Position numbers and translations under genes: made by a program. From contig JANEZZ010000735.1 in NCBI GenBank assembly GCA_026122225.1, positions 62,001 to 126,000 of the forward strand: a stretch of 64,000 bases of DNA, written 5' to 3'. How positions within the stretch are numbered: the first letter of the stretch is position 1; each line of letters opens with the position of its first letter. Below the pieces are notes generated by a model. The model was given only the letters and a program-made list of their open reading frames with translations. It did no database searches and was not told where the DNA came from. This document shows, one piece after another, positions 20,806-31,272 of the stretch. Source of the DNA: Heloderma charlesbogerti. Its lineage: Eukaryota; Chordata; Lepidosauria; Squamata; Helodermatidae.

Positions 20806-20978
20806 CAGTGGAGACTGGTGACTCCAATGTCAGTGGGATGGTGAATCCACTCCAGGTTTCAGTCACAACAAGGCACAATTCTGAAGTCAGAACACCTTGG
20901 ATAACTCCTTTAGAGTTCTGGCTTAAACTCAGAGTGAATTCACCACCCCGCTGACATTGGAGCTACCAGCCTCCACTG
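20806..20978. mobile_element. Fold-back hAT MITE (CAGTGGAGGCTGGTG family)
   Basis: Ends CAGTGGAGACTGGTG and ACCAGCCTCCACTG; flanked by a perfect 8-bp duplication CTACCCAG (20798-20805, 20979-20986). An internal palindrome centres on the ...TCTGAAGTCAGAAC... region. Same family as 14068-14233. Confidence 0.85.
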
Positions 20979-20986
20979 CTACCCAG

Positions 20987-21714
20987 AGGTAAGTCCCAGC
21001 ATTGTCAGTGGGGCATACTCCCAGGTAAGTACAGCATTGCTGCCGAAGCCTCACATATTTTAGCTTCTACATTAAAACAGACTGATGTGGTACAAGGCAA
21101 GATATATATAAAAAAAAAACAGCTGATGAGGGGAGCAGGTTCAATTGAGCTGTCACTTCTAGGTTCTGACAAGATTAGTCATTACATTTAACTTTTCTTA
21201 CAACAAAAGAATGCTAAAATTTATGAGTAAGGTTTGCTTACCAAAAAGAAAGTGTTTCCGCCCTGCTCCTGGAACAGCAAAAATTAATGTCATGAGCTGA
21301 CTGATTTGTCAGTTGGTTTGATTGATACAATAGATCTAGGGATTTTTTCATCCTGAGATAAAAGTTTTGACACATGGGTATTTCTTAATTAGACATGTTC
21401 GTGGACACTGGTGTACTTTTGGGGAGGGGGGAAAGCATGTCACTCTTGGCCTAGTTCAAGTTTCCAAAGAAAACAATTTGCCTTCCATAAATGGCTTACA
21501 CAAGATGGTGGCAACAGGAAAGCCATTATAGGTTGCAGGGAGGAGGCCATCCATGTTTCTCCCACATGCATAGATATTTATTTCGAGAATCTTCTATATT
21601 GGGAGAGGTTTTATAGAATACACATTTGAGCCTTTCCAGAGCTGTGGTAGATGAGATGATATCCATGATCAACACTTGTGCACGTGATGGAAATTCTATG
21701 CAGTAATCTCATAA
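20987..21714. other. Unannotated sequence
   Basis: No convincing coding or repeat features apart from short homopolymer tracts. Confidence 0.4.
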
Positions 21715-21860
21715 AATAAGACGAGCCTTGCCAGATCAGACTGAAGTTCTATCTAGTCCAGCGTCCTGTTTCCCACAGTGGCCAACCAGATGCCTCTGGG
21801 AAGCCCCAAAGTAGGACATGAGGGCAATAGCCCCCACCCACTGTTCAACTTCCTTTTCAC
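21715..21860. repeat. Interspersed repeat related to 56838-57010
   Basis: Contains GCCAGATCAGACTGAAG...CTAGTCCAGC and CACAGTGGCCAACCAG, which recur with divergence at about 56850-56930. It is a dispersed repeat of unresolved class. Confidence 0.6.
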
Positions 21861-21884
21861 CAGATCTTCATTTTTGAGAAGTTT

Positions 21885-22150
21885 CTTCTTTTGAAGTCAA
21901 ACGTGACTGTGTTCGACTTGGCACTTTCCCACTTCCATATAAATTGAATTTGACAATATTGTGGTCACTGTTCTCAATCTGTTCTGCACCACTTACAAAT
22001 CACACCAGATTTTGGGCACCACTTAGGACTGAATCTAGGGTAACCTCCCCTCTGGTCAATTCAATGACCAGCTGTTTTACAGCAGAGTCACTGAATGTAT
22101 CCAAAATTTTGTCTCTTTGTCATGACCTGAACACGCATGTACCCAGTCTA
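21885..22150 (-). pseudogene. CR1-like endonuclease C-terminal remnant
   Basis: The minus strand reads an IENSDHNIVKFNL block (about 21945-21985), the SDH catalytic end of an AP-endonuclease LINE, then PSRTQSRLTS. It pairs with the N-terminal piece at 24255-24430 on the same strand. Stops abound. Confidence 0.55.
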
Positions 22151-22159
22151 TGGGCCAAA

Positions 22160-22435
22160 GTAGATGTTCCTTTAGAGACTTTAGTGTGTACGCGTTTAAT
22201 TTTTGTTTCTAAATTCTGTGTGTGTGAAGGTGAGGGGGGCAGCCTGCAAGCCTGGCAGCCAACTTGAATCCTTAATTTTAGGGCTTGGGTGTAGCTCTAG
22301 GCTCTGTGAATTAATTTTTAGGGCTTGAGTGCAGCTCTAGGCTTTGTGAATTAATGTTTAGGACTCTAGATGCAGTAAAAAAATTAAGGCTTGGGTGCAG
22401 CTATAGGTTCTGTAAATTAATTTTTACCATGTTGT
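22160..22435. repeat. Unclassified repeat with degenerate internal tandem units
   Basis: Degenerate repeats of a unit containing TTAGGGCTTGGGTGTAGCTC and TAGGCTCTGTGAATTAATTT occur at about 22278-22430, preceded by GGGGGGCAGCCTGCAAG and GGCAGCCAACTTGAATCC. The same modules occur in reverse complement at about 51430-51660. Confidence 0.6.
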
Positions 22436-22639
22436 TCAAGCGCTTTTTCCCTGTACTTACTTATGTGAACTTGAATTTTCATATTTTACTGCAATGAAAA
22501 CAAAATACAGGAAAAGACTTGATGCTGCTGAGGTTTTTTGTTACTTATTTTTATGTTAATGTCCCCCAGAAACTAACAGTCTGGGGATCTCAACAACACA
22601 CCCAAGACTACCTCTGTCAGAGCTTACATAGCGGGTCTG

Positions 22640-23340
22640 TTGAGTAGCGGGGTGGGAAGCACATCAACACAATCCCCAATCTGTCCTGCTGGCCCAACAT
22701 ACCAGACCAGTAGTCAAATGGACAGGGAGCCTGCAAATGGACAGGCAGATGGAATTCCTACAGACCACAGCAACACCCCCCCCGCCAGCCCTCAAACCTA
22801 TCCTGATGCTGAGCCAAGTAACCCGGTGGGCAGAACTGAGACAGACCAACTCCTTCTGCTCATCCACCCAGGTCTCGGTTATGCATGCCAGATCAGCCAC
22901 CTCATCCACTATTAAATCATGAATGAGGGAGGTCTTATTCTGAATTGATCTGGCATATAAGACCAGCATGTGGAGGCCCAAGGGCAGGCTGATAGGGCAA
23001 CCACCATGCCTGTGGGTGGGGAGAGGGTCAGAAGATGGCACAGCCATTAGCTGTCTGGGCCATGTTCCTCTAAGCTGGCTAGCCCTCCTCCCAATGCCAT
23101 ATCTCCCTTGACCTGTAACCACACTAATTGGGGACCCCATACCCTATCTCCCAGGCACATAACATTTTGTAAGAGAAACAGCTGACCCCACACATAAAAG
23201 CTGCAAAGCCAGTCAGCCCAATGTTAGAAGGGCGGCCCTTGCCCTTGCTTCCCCCTCCCAAAGTGTCTCCCCCCAAAGCCGCCTCACATCAGGGTGGGCA
23301 GATAACAACAGCCACACCAGGAACCTTGAGTCCAGCTGGC
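22640..23340 (-). mobile_element. L2-type LINE endonuclease fragment
   Basis: The minus frame 23140-22664 contains ARSIQNKTSLIHDLIVDEVA, DLACITETWVDEQ and GGGVAVVCRNSI, the ordered N-terminal motifs of L2-clade endonucleases. It is bounded on the right by a CR1 tail (23395-23450) and on the left by the unclassified tandem region. The fragment is dead (missing C-terminus). Confidence 0.8.
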
Positions 23341-23394
23341 CCAAATCAACAGTAATCTGCCTGGGAGAGTGTTTTTTCTCTCCAGCTCCAGCAT

Positions 23395-23450
23395 CGGAGG
23401 TAGCGTCTCGATGGTCTTGTAGGCCCCTTCCAAACCTATGATTCTATGTC
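23395..23450 (+). repeat. CR1 3' end fragment
   Basis: CTCGATGGTCTTGTAGGCCC followed by CTTCCAAACC and ATTCTATG matches the CR1 3' end at 19062-19117. Confidence 0.8.
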
Positions 23451-23618
23451 TATGTCTCTCTCAGGCAGCAACACAGTGCCAGGCAGGGCCAGAAAGATGG
23501 TAAGTTGGCCCACCTGCTGATGTAGGATGTCCCAGCTGCCTGCCTTTCCTCAGTCAGTTTGGGCCTATGTGAGGTCATTGAAGTTGGCCCATTACAACAC
23601 TCACTTTTGGTTGCCTCC

Positions 23619-23812
23619 CTGATTTCATGATTTTCCATTTCAGAATCACCCTGCACATTTTGGTCAACATTTGGGGGCAAAATCCATCCCCATTTCATTT
23701 GGGGCCTAGTATTGTCTGATTTCATTTTCTGTTTCAGAATCACCCTGCACATTTTGGTCAACATTTGGGGGCAAAAGCATGTCCCCATTACGTTTGGGGC
23801 CTAGTATTGTCA
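23619..23812. repeat. 94-bp tandem duplication
   Basis: TTTCAGAATCACCCTGCACA starts at 23638 and 23732; both copies run on through CATTTGGGGGCAAAA...GGGGCCTAGTATTGTC with few differences. Confidence 0.9.
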
Positions 23813-24184
23813 CTCACAGTGATTCTGCGGAGAAGGATTCTGCGGAGATTTCTAGTTTGACTCTAAGCTTTCTACATGCACTTTTGATTGTGCATTCGTG
23901 ATTCCTTACTCATGCTCTTTAGATGACGTTGTGATCCCCCAGTTTCGCTTCTGTTTTTTCAGAACACTTTCCTGGGTTGTTTTAGAATGGAGAAAGTGGG
24001 GTATTATTTTACAGTGGAGAAAATGGTGCTGTTTCTCCTTCTGTATTTGAGCTATTCTGCTATAGCACAGCTCCAGCTCAAGGTTACGTAGCAGAAAAAC
24101 AGGAAAGGAAATGCTCTTTGTGTAGACCTCGGATCTCAATTCTGTGACAAAACCAAAGTAGACTTAACAATTAACAGTCTCATG

Positions 24185-24430
24185 TAAAAAAAGCTCTCTA
24201 TGCTCTCTTTGAAGAGCACACACCACCACTAGTACACCCTTCCCTGTCCATCCTATAGAGTTTGGACCCAGTGATAACTGTATCCCACTTGTTCTCTCCA
24301 TTCCACCAGGTTTACATTATACCCACTAGATCTATGTTCTCCTTTAAAACCAAGAACTCCAACTTCCCCACCTTGGCTCAGAACTTTCTAGCATTGGCAT
24401 ACAAGCACATATTTTGGGCACAGTGGGGAA
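24185..24430 (-). pseudogene. CR1-like endonuclease N-terminal remnant
   Basis: Minus-strand translation in shifting frames shows a CLYANA-like start near 24405, then KENIDLVGI and a TWWNGENKWDTVI stretch near 24280-24330, characteristic of CR1-group endonucleases. The matching C-terminal SDH piece lies at 21885-22150, suggesting later insertions split one element. Confidence 0.6.
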
Positions 24431-26250
24431 ACTTTTTGAAATATTCCACCTACCACCCAAAAGGACATGTTCTTACTTTAACATGGTATTCAGACAATAG
24501 TAGCTCCCAGCTATTATTTCCTAGATTCTGATACCCCCCAAAAGTGGCTATTTGACCAGCCAGATTACATTTAAATGCAAATGCAGTATGCACCAAAGAC
24601 AACAGGCCAACATTGCAGGAAGATACCACACCTATTAAATACTTAGCTGATTTCAAGCATCAGACCCTCTAGCACAAGGGCACCAACATTTCCTTGTCAA
24701 GGCTTCTATATTGTACAGTCGTTGGAATGGCAGAATGAAAAAAGTTAAGGAGACCCGAGGCCTCCAAATGAAGAGGCATATGTACTGACTACAATATATG
24801 TCATATACAGGTTGAGACATGTTAATAAGCTGGAGATATAGATAACTATAAATCCTTCTCTGGTGTCCTTTTTTTCACAGCATTTTGAGAACAGTGGTGA
24901 ATGGATTGTTACAGAAAAGCTGCCATGGTTTCTATCCTTCAGAGGTCATGAAGCTGGCTGCAAGTATGCAAAGTATTCCTGAAGACTCCTCAGGTGCAAT
25001 AACACCTGTGAGAAGTCCATCCTGATGGACCGACAAAGGGCATGCAAAGGGCTCAGTGAACTTCACGACCCAAGGCATCAAGTAATGCCACACACGCCAC
25101 CAGCAACATAGTCACCATGACTCATTTTGCTGGATCTGGAGATACATAAATCTGCAGGTGCTGATATTTACAGATTGTCATAATGTCTCCAGAGTGTAAG
25201 TAAATGGCTAGTGATCAGCTGCAGGTGGGTTACAGCTACTTAAATACAGAAAGGATTGCAAAAGCACCCTTCATCCTTTTCAACATCATTTGCTGTTTTA
25301 ACTTTTATGCCACTTCTTCGTGAGGGGAAAAAGACTATTTTAGACAGGATGGGAAGAAATACAATGCTTCACTGACACATGCTTTTTTCCCAGTGGTCAT
25401 GGCCTAGGTGTTTTTCCAACTTCTCCTTATTTTACCTGTTTCACTTACTAGAGTACAACCAACATTCACAGGGCCAGTCCTACCGTTAGAGTGAGGTAAC
25501 AGTCCCAGGCGGCAGATGCTGGGAGGCAGCAGTGGCAGTCCCCTGGGTGTTCCCTCCTGAGCTCCTCAGCTGTTCTTTTCTGTTGGCGGATAAAGCTCTC
25601 TCTTTGCGCTCACCACACGCCATGTCCTGAACCCCTAAACCAGCATGCTGCCTTCAGTTGTGGTGGAGGATGCTATCCCAATATAAGTATTGAAGTAAGA
25701 GTCAACTGGCAGTCCAGTCAGTGCCTGTATGTGGAATGCGAAGGAGCTACATCAGGAGCATTGTGGGAAATTTAAATGGTGCCACCCAGGTCTGCTTGCA
25801 GCACTGTTGCTGTCCACTGTTGCCACTGCCACCAGGTAAGCCCAGAAGGGGGCCCTCTCAACCCTGCAGCCAACTCCATTCAGGGTATTCGCGTATTTGC
25901 ATCCAAATACAAAAACAGCATTTTGTAAGAAGCCCTGCGAAGTGAAATAATGCCATTTTTTCTTGCACACTGTGCCAAACTTGCTCAGGAAAGTTGTACT
26001 CACATCCTACATTTCACTGTAGGCATAAGTCTGCCTGCCATTACCACCCTTACACATATACACATAGGACATTTTGGGTGCTATCTTCTAGATGTGCATA
26101 CCTAAAATGCTAACACTCCTACGACTGCTCTGCAAGGCAAAAAATAAAACACAGAGAAAATGCATTTTTTTAACAAAGGACCTTCTAGTTCCATCTCAGA
26201 AATACACTGATTTATTCTGAAAGAAGCTGTATGTCCTTTGGCTCTGTGTG

Positions 26251-26252
<2 letters not shown>
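24431..26252. other. Mostly unannotated; possible repeat at 25470-25830
   Basis: The stretch GGGCCAGTCCTACC...GGCGGCAGATGCTGGGAGGC near 25470-25530 reads like a dispersed repeat, but no ends or second full copy were resolved. Elsewhere nothing was recognised. Confidence 0.35.

Positions 26253-26287
<35 letters not shown>
26253..26287. repeat. (CA)n microsatellite
   Basis: About 17 uninterrupted CA units. Confidence 0.98.
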
Positions 26288-26290
<3 letters not shown>

Positions 26291-27040
26291 CCCTCATTCT
26301 GAGGCTGCTTCAAACACAGTCTGTCAGCAAAAGCAGTCCCTTTCTCAAGATATTTCATACTCAATCACCAGTAGCATCTGGAGCAACAAGCACCAGGCAT
26401 TTAAGTTATTGGCCTCAGTAGCAATAAAACTGACAAAGCAAGTCATTGTGGGTGTCAGCAATACCAGAGCCTTTCTGTACAGATTAGCTCGAGAACTCTG
26501 ATGTTGTTGTGGCTAGGGGCAATTAATAAGGTTGAATCAGATGGCAAGTTGTTCGCCTACAGATATGGGATGTGCGTCTTGGCCTGTGTCATAGCTATGT
26601 ATTTGCAGGGAAACAGCAGCTAAAGTAAGTCCCAGAACAACAACCCATGTATAAGAAAAGGTACTGAGCCAAAACAATGAGGCATCAGAGGCAGACCAAA
26701 GGCATCTGAACCCTGCAGCTAGAAGTCTGAAAATAAATGTGTTATCCACAGTTTGGGAGACTCATACAAACAGACGGGGATGACACACGAAGTTTATAAA
26801 TTGCCTTGGTCCATTAGCAGGCACAGAGCTTTCCTCGATCCTAAGCAATTAATATAATTGCACAAATTAGTTTCCATTTTTTTCCATCTCTGATAGCAAA
26901 CCCTAGTACAAAAGAGATATTTCAAACCAGAGAAGTTGACATGATGAACAACGTGAAAATGAATGCCCTCAAGATCATTATCAGCCAGTTGACTGCCCAC
27001 TTACTGACCGGCTTCACGCTAGCAGGGAGAGAAAAGAAGT

Positions 27041-27313
27041 CATGATGGCTTATTTTCCTGCCCCACATGTGCCAGTTGTGCACCACCTAAATTCCATTAT
27101 CACCCTCATTGGGCACAGGGTGTCATGATGTCTGAACCCAGTGAGGGTGGGTGGCAGGGGTGGTTTACAAACCATCCCAGAACCCATGTCTTGTTCTAGG
27201 GTTGCAGCAGAGTTTCTCAACCACCCCTGCCACCCACCCTCGCCAGGTTCGGACATCACAACAACCTGTACTTATATAAATTAGGGATGCGCGGGGTGAG
27301 AAAATAAGCCACT
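27041..27313. mobile_element. Fold-back element with ~40-bp arms
   Basis: TGTCTGAACCCAGTGAGGGT... (27129-27165) is the inverted complement of ...ACCCTCGCCAGGTTCGGACA (27219-27257). Outer arms ATGGCTTATTTTC (27045-27057) and GAAAATAAGCCA (27299-27311) also pair. No coding frame. Likely a MITE; target duplication not resolved. Confidence 0.7.
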
Positions 27314-27798
27314 GTGGCTTATTTTCCTTCCCTGAATGTATGGGAACCTGCCCACTTCCCTGAACCTGCCCACTGACTGAGCTGGAAAATAGTTTTAATT
27401 CGTCTTACAGAATCCACAGCATTACTAGTGGGGAAATAGTAATAGCCTGAAGACACCAGTTGAGTATAAAAATGCCAGTTCAACCCTGTCTCAAACAGGC
27501 TCCAGAAGACACCCATCACTGCAACTCAAAGGAGCAATCATTGTAAAAGCTGCTCTCCTGGTGGCTTTAACCCCAGCCCTCCAAAGTTCATTCTCCTCTT
27601 CACAATTTAATATAGCACTAAATGCTAGGTGATGTACAGAAATGATATAGTCTCTGACTTATGGGCTAAAATTTGACAGTAGACAGAACAAGACAAGAGA
27701 GAGCTCAAGGACTGACAAGTAGGGTTCTGACAGTGGAAATATACGTAAGATGAAGCTGAACATAGGACAGCAATGGGTCTCAGGTGATATATTGGAAA

Positions 27799-27935
27799 CC
27801 AGTTGGATCCAGATTTAGTCATACTCAAGAATAGACCCAATGAAATCAGTGGCACTTAAAGTTACTCTAGGCTAACTTAAGTTCCATTGATTTCAACAAG
27901 TCTACTCAAAGTATGACTAAATCTGGATCCAACCC
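27799..27935. mobile_element. Fold-back MITE (GGGTTGGATCCAGAYTTAGTC family)
   Basis: Arms read GTTGGATCCAGATTTAGTCA and TGACTAAATCTGGATCCAAC, with internal CCCAATGAAATCAGTGG/CCATTGATTTCAACA pairing. A second copy, at 32929-39033, is split by the L1. Confidence 0.85.
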
Positions 27936-28535
27936 AAAGCTTCCTGCCATCGTTCACTCTCAGATGCTCAGTTATTCCATATCTGTGGTACAACTGCTAT
28001 TAACACCAGATCAAGGGACACCCATTCTTTCAGCCAGTTTGATCATGCTGCATGAAGTCTAAAGACTGGAGTCACCCTCTCTCTCACCCTGTAACAGAAT
28101 CCAAAGCCTCAGCCTTCCTACCCCTATATCTGAAAAGAACCCTGTCCTTCCATAATGGTGAGTCAGCAGAGCCGTGTAATCTGAGCTTTGCATCAATCCA
28201 CAAGATAACAGCTCCCCTGAGTTGATCGTGTCTATTTCCCCACTCTTACACCTCTTAAAGTTACTTCCATGAGCGACATAATGTGTATCACCATCGTGAG
28301 TACAATGGGGGACAGGGGGAGAAAGCCCAGGACCCAAGCTGATTGATCACTTGCTTTCCCCCTGTCTGTCATGTGGCCCCTAGAACACAATATAAATATG
28401 CATTTTTTGACCATACATTTGTCTTTGCCTTTTGATTGCCTGAGAAAGCTATGCCGTTGCCTGAGGAAGCTATGCCGTTCCCCATCAAGACAAGCCTTGT
28501 GCTAGGAACATGTCAGCTAAAGATACTCTGTTGTA

Positions 28536-28776
28536 TTTATTTTTTTATTGATTGATTGATTGATTGCATTTATACCCCACCATTTTTCCTCTTGCAAAGA
28601 ACCCAAGGCAGCTTACATTATCCTCCTCCTCCTCTCCATTTTACCCTCAGAACAACAACCCTGTGAGGTGGGTTGGGCTGAGAGTCTGTGACTGGCCTAA
28701 AGTCACCCAGTGAGCTTCCATGGCCGAGTGGGGACTAGAACCCGGATCTCAAGAACTAGTTAGAAAAATCACTGGC
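28536..28776 (-). repeat. SINE/LINE-tail repeat with (TTGA)n
   Basis: (ATTG)n at 28541-28567, then GCATTTATACCCCACCATTT, AACAACCCTGTGAGGTGGGT and CTGGCCTAAAGTCACCCAGT. The same opening recurs at 31675-31760. Layout indicates a retroposon on the minus strand with a short-repeat tail at its left. Confidence 0.6.
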
Positions 28777-28787
28777 TTATTTTCTGT

Positions 28788-31272
28788 TTTGTTGTTGTTG
28801 TTCAGTCGTTCAGTCGTGTCCGACTCTTCGTGACCCCATGGACCATAGCACGCCAGGCCTTCCTGTCCTGCGCTCTCTCCCGGAGCGTGCTCAAGTTCAT
28901 ATTCATTGCATCCATGATGCTATCTAGCCATCTCATCCTCTGCCGTCCCCTTCTCCTTTTGCCTTCAGTCTTTCCCAGCATCAGGGTCTTTTCCAGGGAG
29001 TTTTCTCTTCGCATTAGGTGGCCAAAATATTGGAGCTTCAGCTTCATTATCTGTCCTTCCAATGAGCACTCAGGGTTGATTTCCTTTAGGATGGACTGAT
29101 TTGACCTCCTTGCAGTCCAGGGGACTCGTAAGAGTCTTCTCCAGCACCACAGTTCGAAAGCATCAATTCTTCGGCGCTCAGCCTTCCTTATAGTCCAGCT
29201 CTCACAGCCATACATTACTACTGGGAAAACCATAGCTTTGATTAGACGGACCTTTGTCAGCAAGGTGATGTCTCTGCTTCTTACTATGCTGTCTAGGTTG
29301 GCCATAGCTTTCCTCCCAAGGAGCAAGCGTCTTTGAATTTCATGGCTACAGTCACCGTCTGCGGTGATCCTGGAGCCCAAGAAAGTAAAATCTGTCACTG
29401 CTTCCATTTCTTCCCCTTCTATATGCCAGGAAGTGATAGGGCCAGATGACATGATCTTCGTTTTTTTAATGTTGAGTTTCAAACCAGCTTTTGCACTCTC
29501 CTCTTTCACCCTCAACAAGAGGCTCTTGAGATCCTCTTCGCTTTCTGCCATTAGGGTGGTATCGTCTGCATATCGGAGGTTGTTGATAATTCTCCCGGCA
29601 ATCTTAATTCCGACCTCTGATTCATCCAACCCGGCATTTCTCATGATGTACTCTGCATATAAGTTAAATAAGCAGGGTGACAATATGCAGCCTTGTCGTA
29701 CTCCTTTCCCAATTTTGAACCAATCGGTTGTTCCATCTCTGGTTCTTACTGTTGCTTCTTGACCCTCGTACAGGTTTCTCAGGAGACAGGTAAGGTGGTC
29801 TGGTACTCCCATCACTTTAAGAATTTGCCACAGTTTGTTGTGATCCACACAATCAAAGGCTTTAGCGTAGTCAATGAAGCAGAAATAGACGTTTTTCTGG
29901 AATTCTCTTGCTTTCTCCATGATGCAGCGAATGTTGGCGATTTGATCTCTAGTTCCTCTGCCTCTTCGAAACCCAGCTTGTACTTCCGGTAGTTCTCGGT
30001 TCGCATACTGCTGAAGCCTAGCTTGTAGGATTTTGAGCATCACCTTGCTGGCATGTGGAATGAGCGCAATTGTGCGGTAGTTTGAACACTCTTTGGCGTT
30101 GCCCTTCTTTGGAATTGGAATGTAAACTGACCTTTTCCAGTCTTGTGGCCACTGTTGAGTGTTCCAGATTTGTTGGCATATTGAATGCAGCACTTTAACA
30201 GCATCATCTTTTAGGATTTTAAATAGCTCAGCTGGAATACTGTCATCTCTGCTAGCTTTGTTGTTACTAATGCTTCCTAAGGCCCACTTGACTTCATTCT
30301 CTAGGATGTCCGGCTCAAGTTCAGTGACCGCACTATCATGGCTATCAGGGACATTCAGATCTTTCCTGTATAGTTCTTCTGTGTATTCTTGCCACCTCTT
30401 CTTAATTTCATCTGCTTCTGTTAGGTCCCTGCCTTCTTTGTCCTTTATCATGCCCGTCTTTGCACAAAACGTTCCCTTGAGATCTCCAATTTTCTTGAAG
30501 AGATCTCTAGTCTTTCCCATTCTGTTGTTTTCCTCGATTTCTTTGCATTGTTCATTTAAGAAGGCCTTCTTGTCTCTCCTTGCTATTCTCTGGAACTCTG
30601 CATTCAGTTGGGTATATCTTCCCCTTTCTCCCTTGCTTTTCGCTTCCCTTCTTTCCTCAGCTACTTGTAAAGCCTCATCAGACAGCCACTTGGCTTTCTT
30701 GCATTTCTTTTTCTTTGGGACGGATTTCGTTGCTGCCTCCTGAACAATGTTACGGACCTCCGTCCATAGTTCCTCAGGCACTCTGTCTATCAGGTCTAAT
30801 CCCTGAAATCTATTCCTCACCTCCACTGTATATTTATCTGGGATATGATTTAGGTCATACCTGAACGGTTTAGTGGTTTTCCCAACGTTCTTCAATTTAA
30901 GCCGAAATTTTGCAAGAAGCAGCTCATGATCTGAGCCACAGTCAGCTCCAGGTCTTGTTTTTACTGACTGTATGGAGCTTCTCCATCTTTGGCTGCAAAG
31001 AACATAATCAATCTGATTTCAATATTGACCATCTGGTGATGTCCATGTGTAGAGTCGCCTCTTGTGCTGTTGGAAAAGAGTGTTTGCTATGATCAGCATG
31101 TTCTCTTGGCAAAACTCTATTAGCTTTTGTCCTGCTTCGTTTTGTACACCAAGGCCATGCCTGCCTGTTATCCCGGTGATTTATTGACTTCCTACTTTAG
31201 CATTCCAATCCCCTATGATGAAGAGGACATCTTTTTTTGGTGTTAGTTCTAGAAGGTGTTGTAGGTCTTCAT
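28788..31272 (-). mobile_element. BovB (RTE) LINE copy 2, 5' truncated
   Basis: 3' end at the (GTT)n run near 28788, 5' truncation at 31272 inside the endonuclease, where it diverges from copies 1 and 4. RT and C-terminal coding are uninterrupted; the remaining endonuclease carries two nonsense codons. Target duplication was not resolved with confidence. Confidence 0.9.
28802..30895 (-). CDS. BovB ORF2 polyprotein fragment, intact RT (697 codons)
   Basis: An uninterrupted minus-strand frame covers the basic linker (residues ~1-125), RT (about 140-470) and the C-terminal region. RT motifs are complete: CFIDYAKAFDCVDHNKLW (A), GVRQGCILSPCLFNLYAEYI (B), RYADDTTLM (C, Asp-Asp present). The C-terminus has CESWTIRKAERRRIDAFELW, RRRGRQRMRWLDSI and ends HGVTKSRTRLND. 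The listed start Met is simply internal to the original ORF: endonuclease sequence continues upstream to 31272 but with stops at about 31019-31021 (TGA) and a TAA near 31185. No promoter remains, so activity is unlikely, but the intact frame indicates a young insertion. Confidence 0.85.
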   Translation of the reverse strand: MKNVGKTTKPFRYDLNHIPDKYTVEVRNRFQGLDLIDRVPEELWTEVRNIVQEAATKSVPKKKKCKKAKWLSDEALQVAEERREAKSKGERGRYTQLNAEFQRIARRDKKAFLNEQCKEIEENNRMGKTRDLFKKIGDLKGTFCAKTGMIKDKEGRDLTEADEIKKRWQEYTEELYRKDLNVPDSHDSAVTELEPDILENEVKWALGSISNNKASRDDSIPAELFKILKDDAVKVLHSICQQIWNTQQWPQDWKRSVYIPIPKKGNAKECSNYRTIALIPHASKVMLKILQARLQQYANRELPEVQAGFRRGRGTRDQIANIRCIMEKAREFQKNVYFCFIDYAKAFDCVDHNKLWQILKVMGVPDHLTCLLRNLYEGQEATVRTRDGTTDWFKIGKGVRQGCILSPCLFNLYAEYIMRNAGLDESEVGIKIAGRIINNLRYADDTTLMAESEEDLKSLLLRVKEESAKAGLKLNIKKTKIMSSGPITSWHIEGEEMEAVTDFTFLGSRITADGDCSHEIQRRLLLGRKAMANLDSIVRSRDITLLTKVRLIKAMVFPVVMYGCESWTIRKAERRRIDAFELWCWRRLLRVPWTARRSNQSILKEINPECSLEGQIMKLKLQYFGHLMRRENSLEKTLMLGKTEGKRRRGRQRMRWLDSIMDAMNMNLSTLRERAQDRKAWRAMVHGVTKSRTRLND

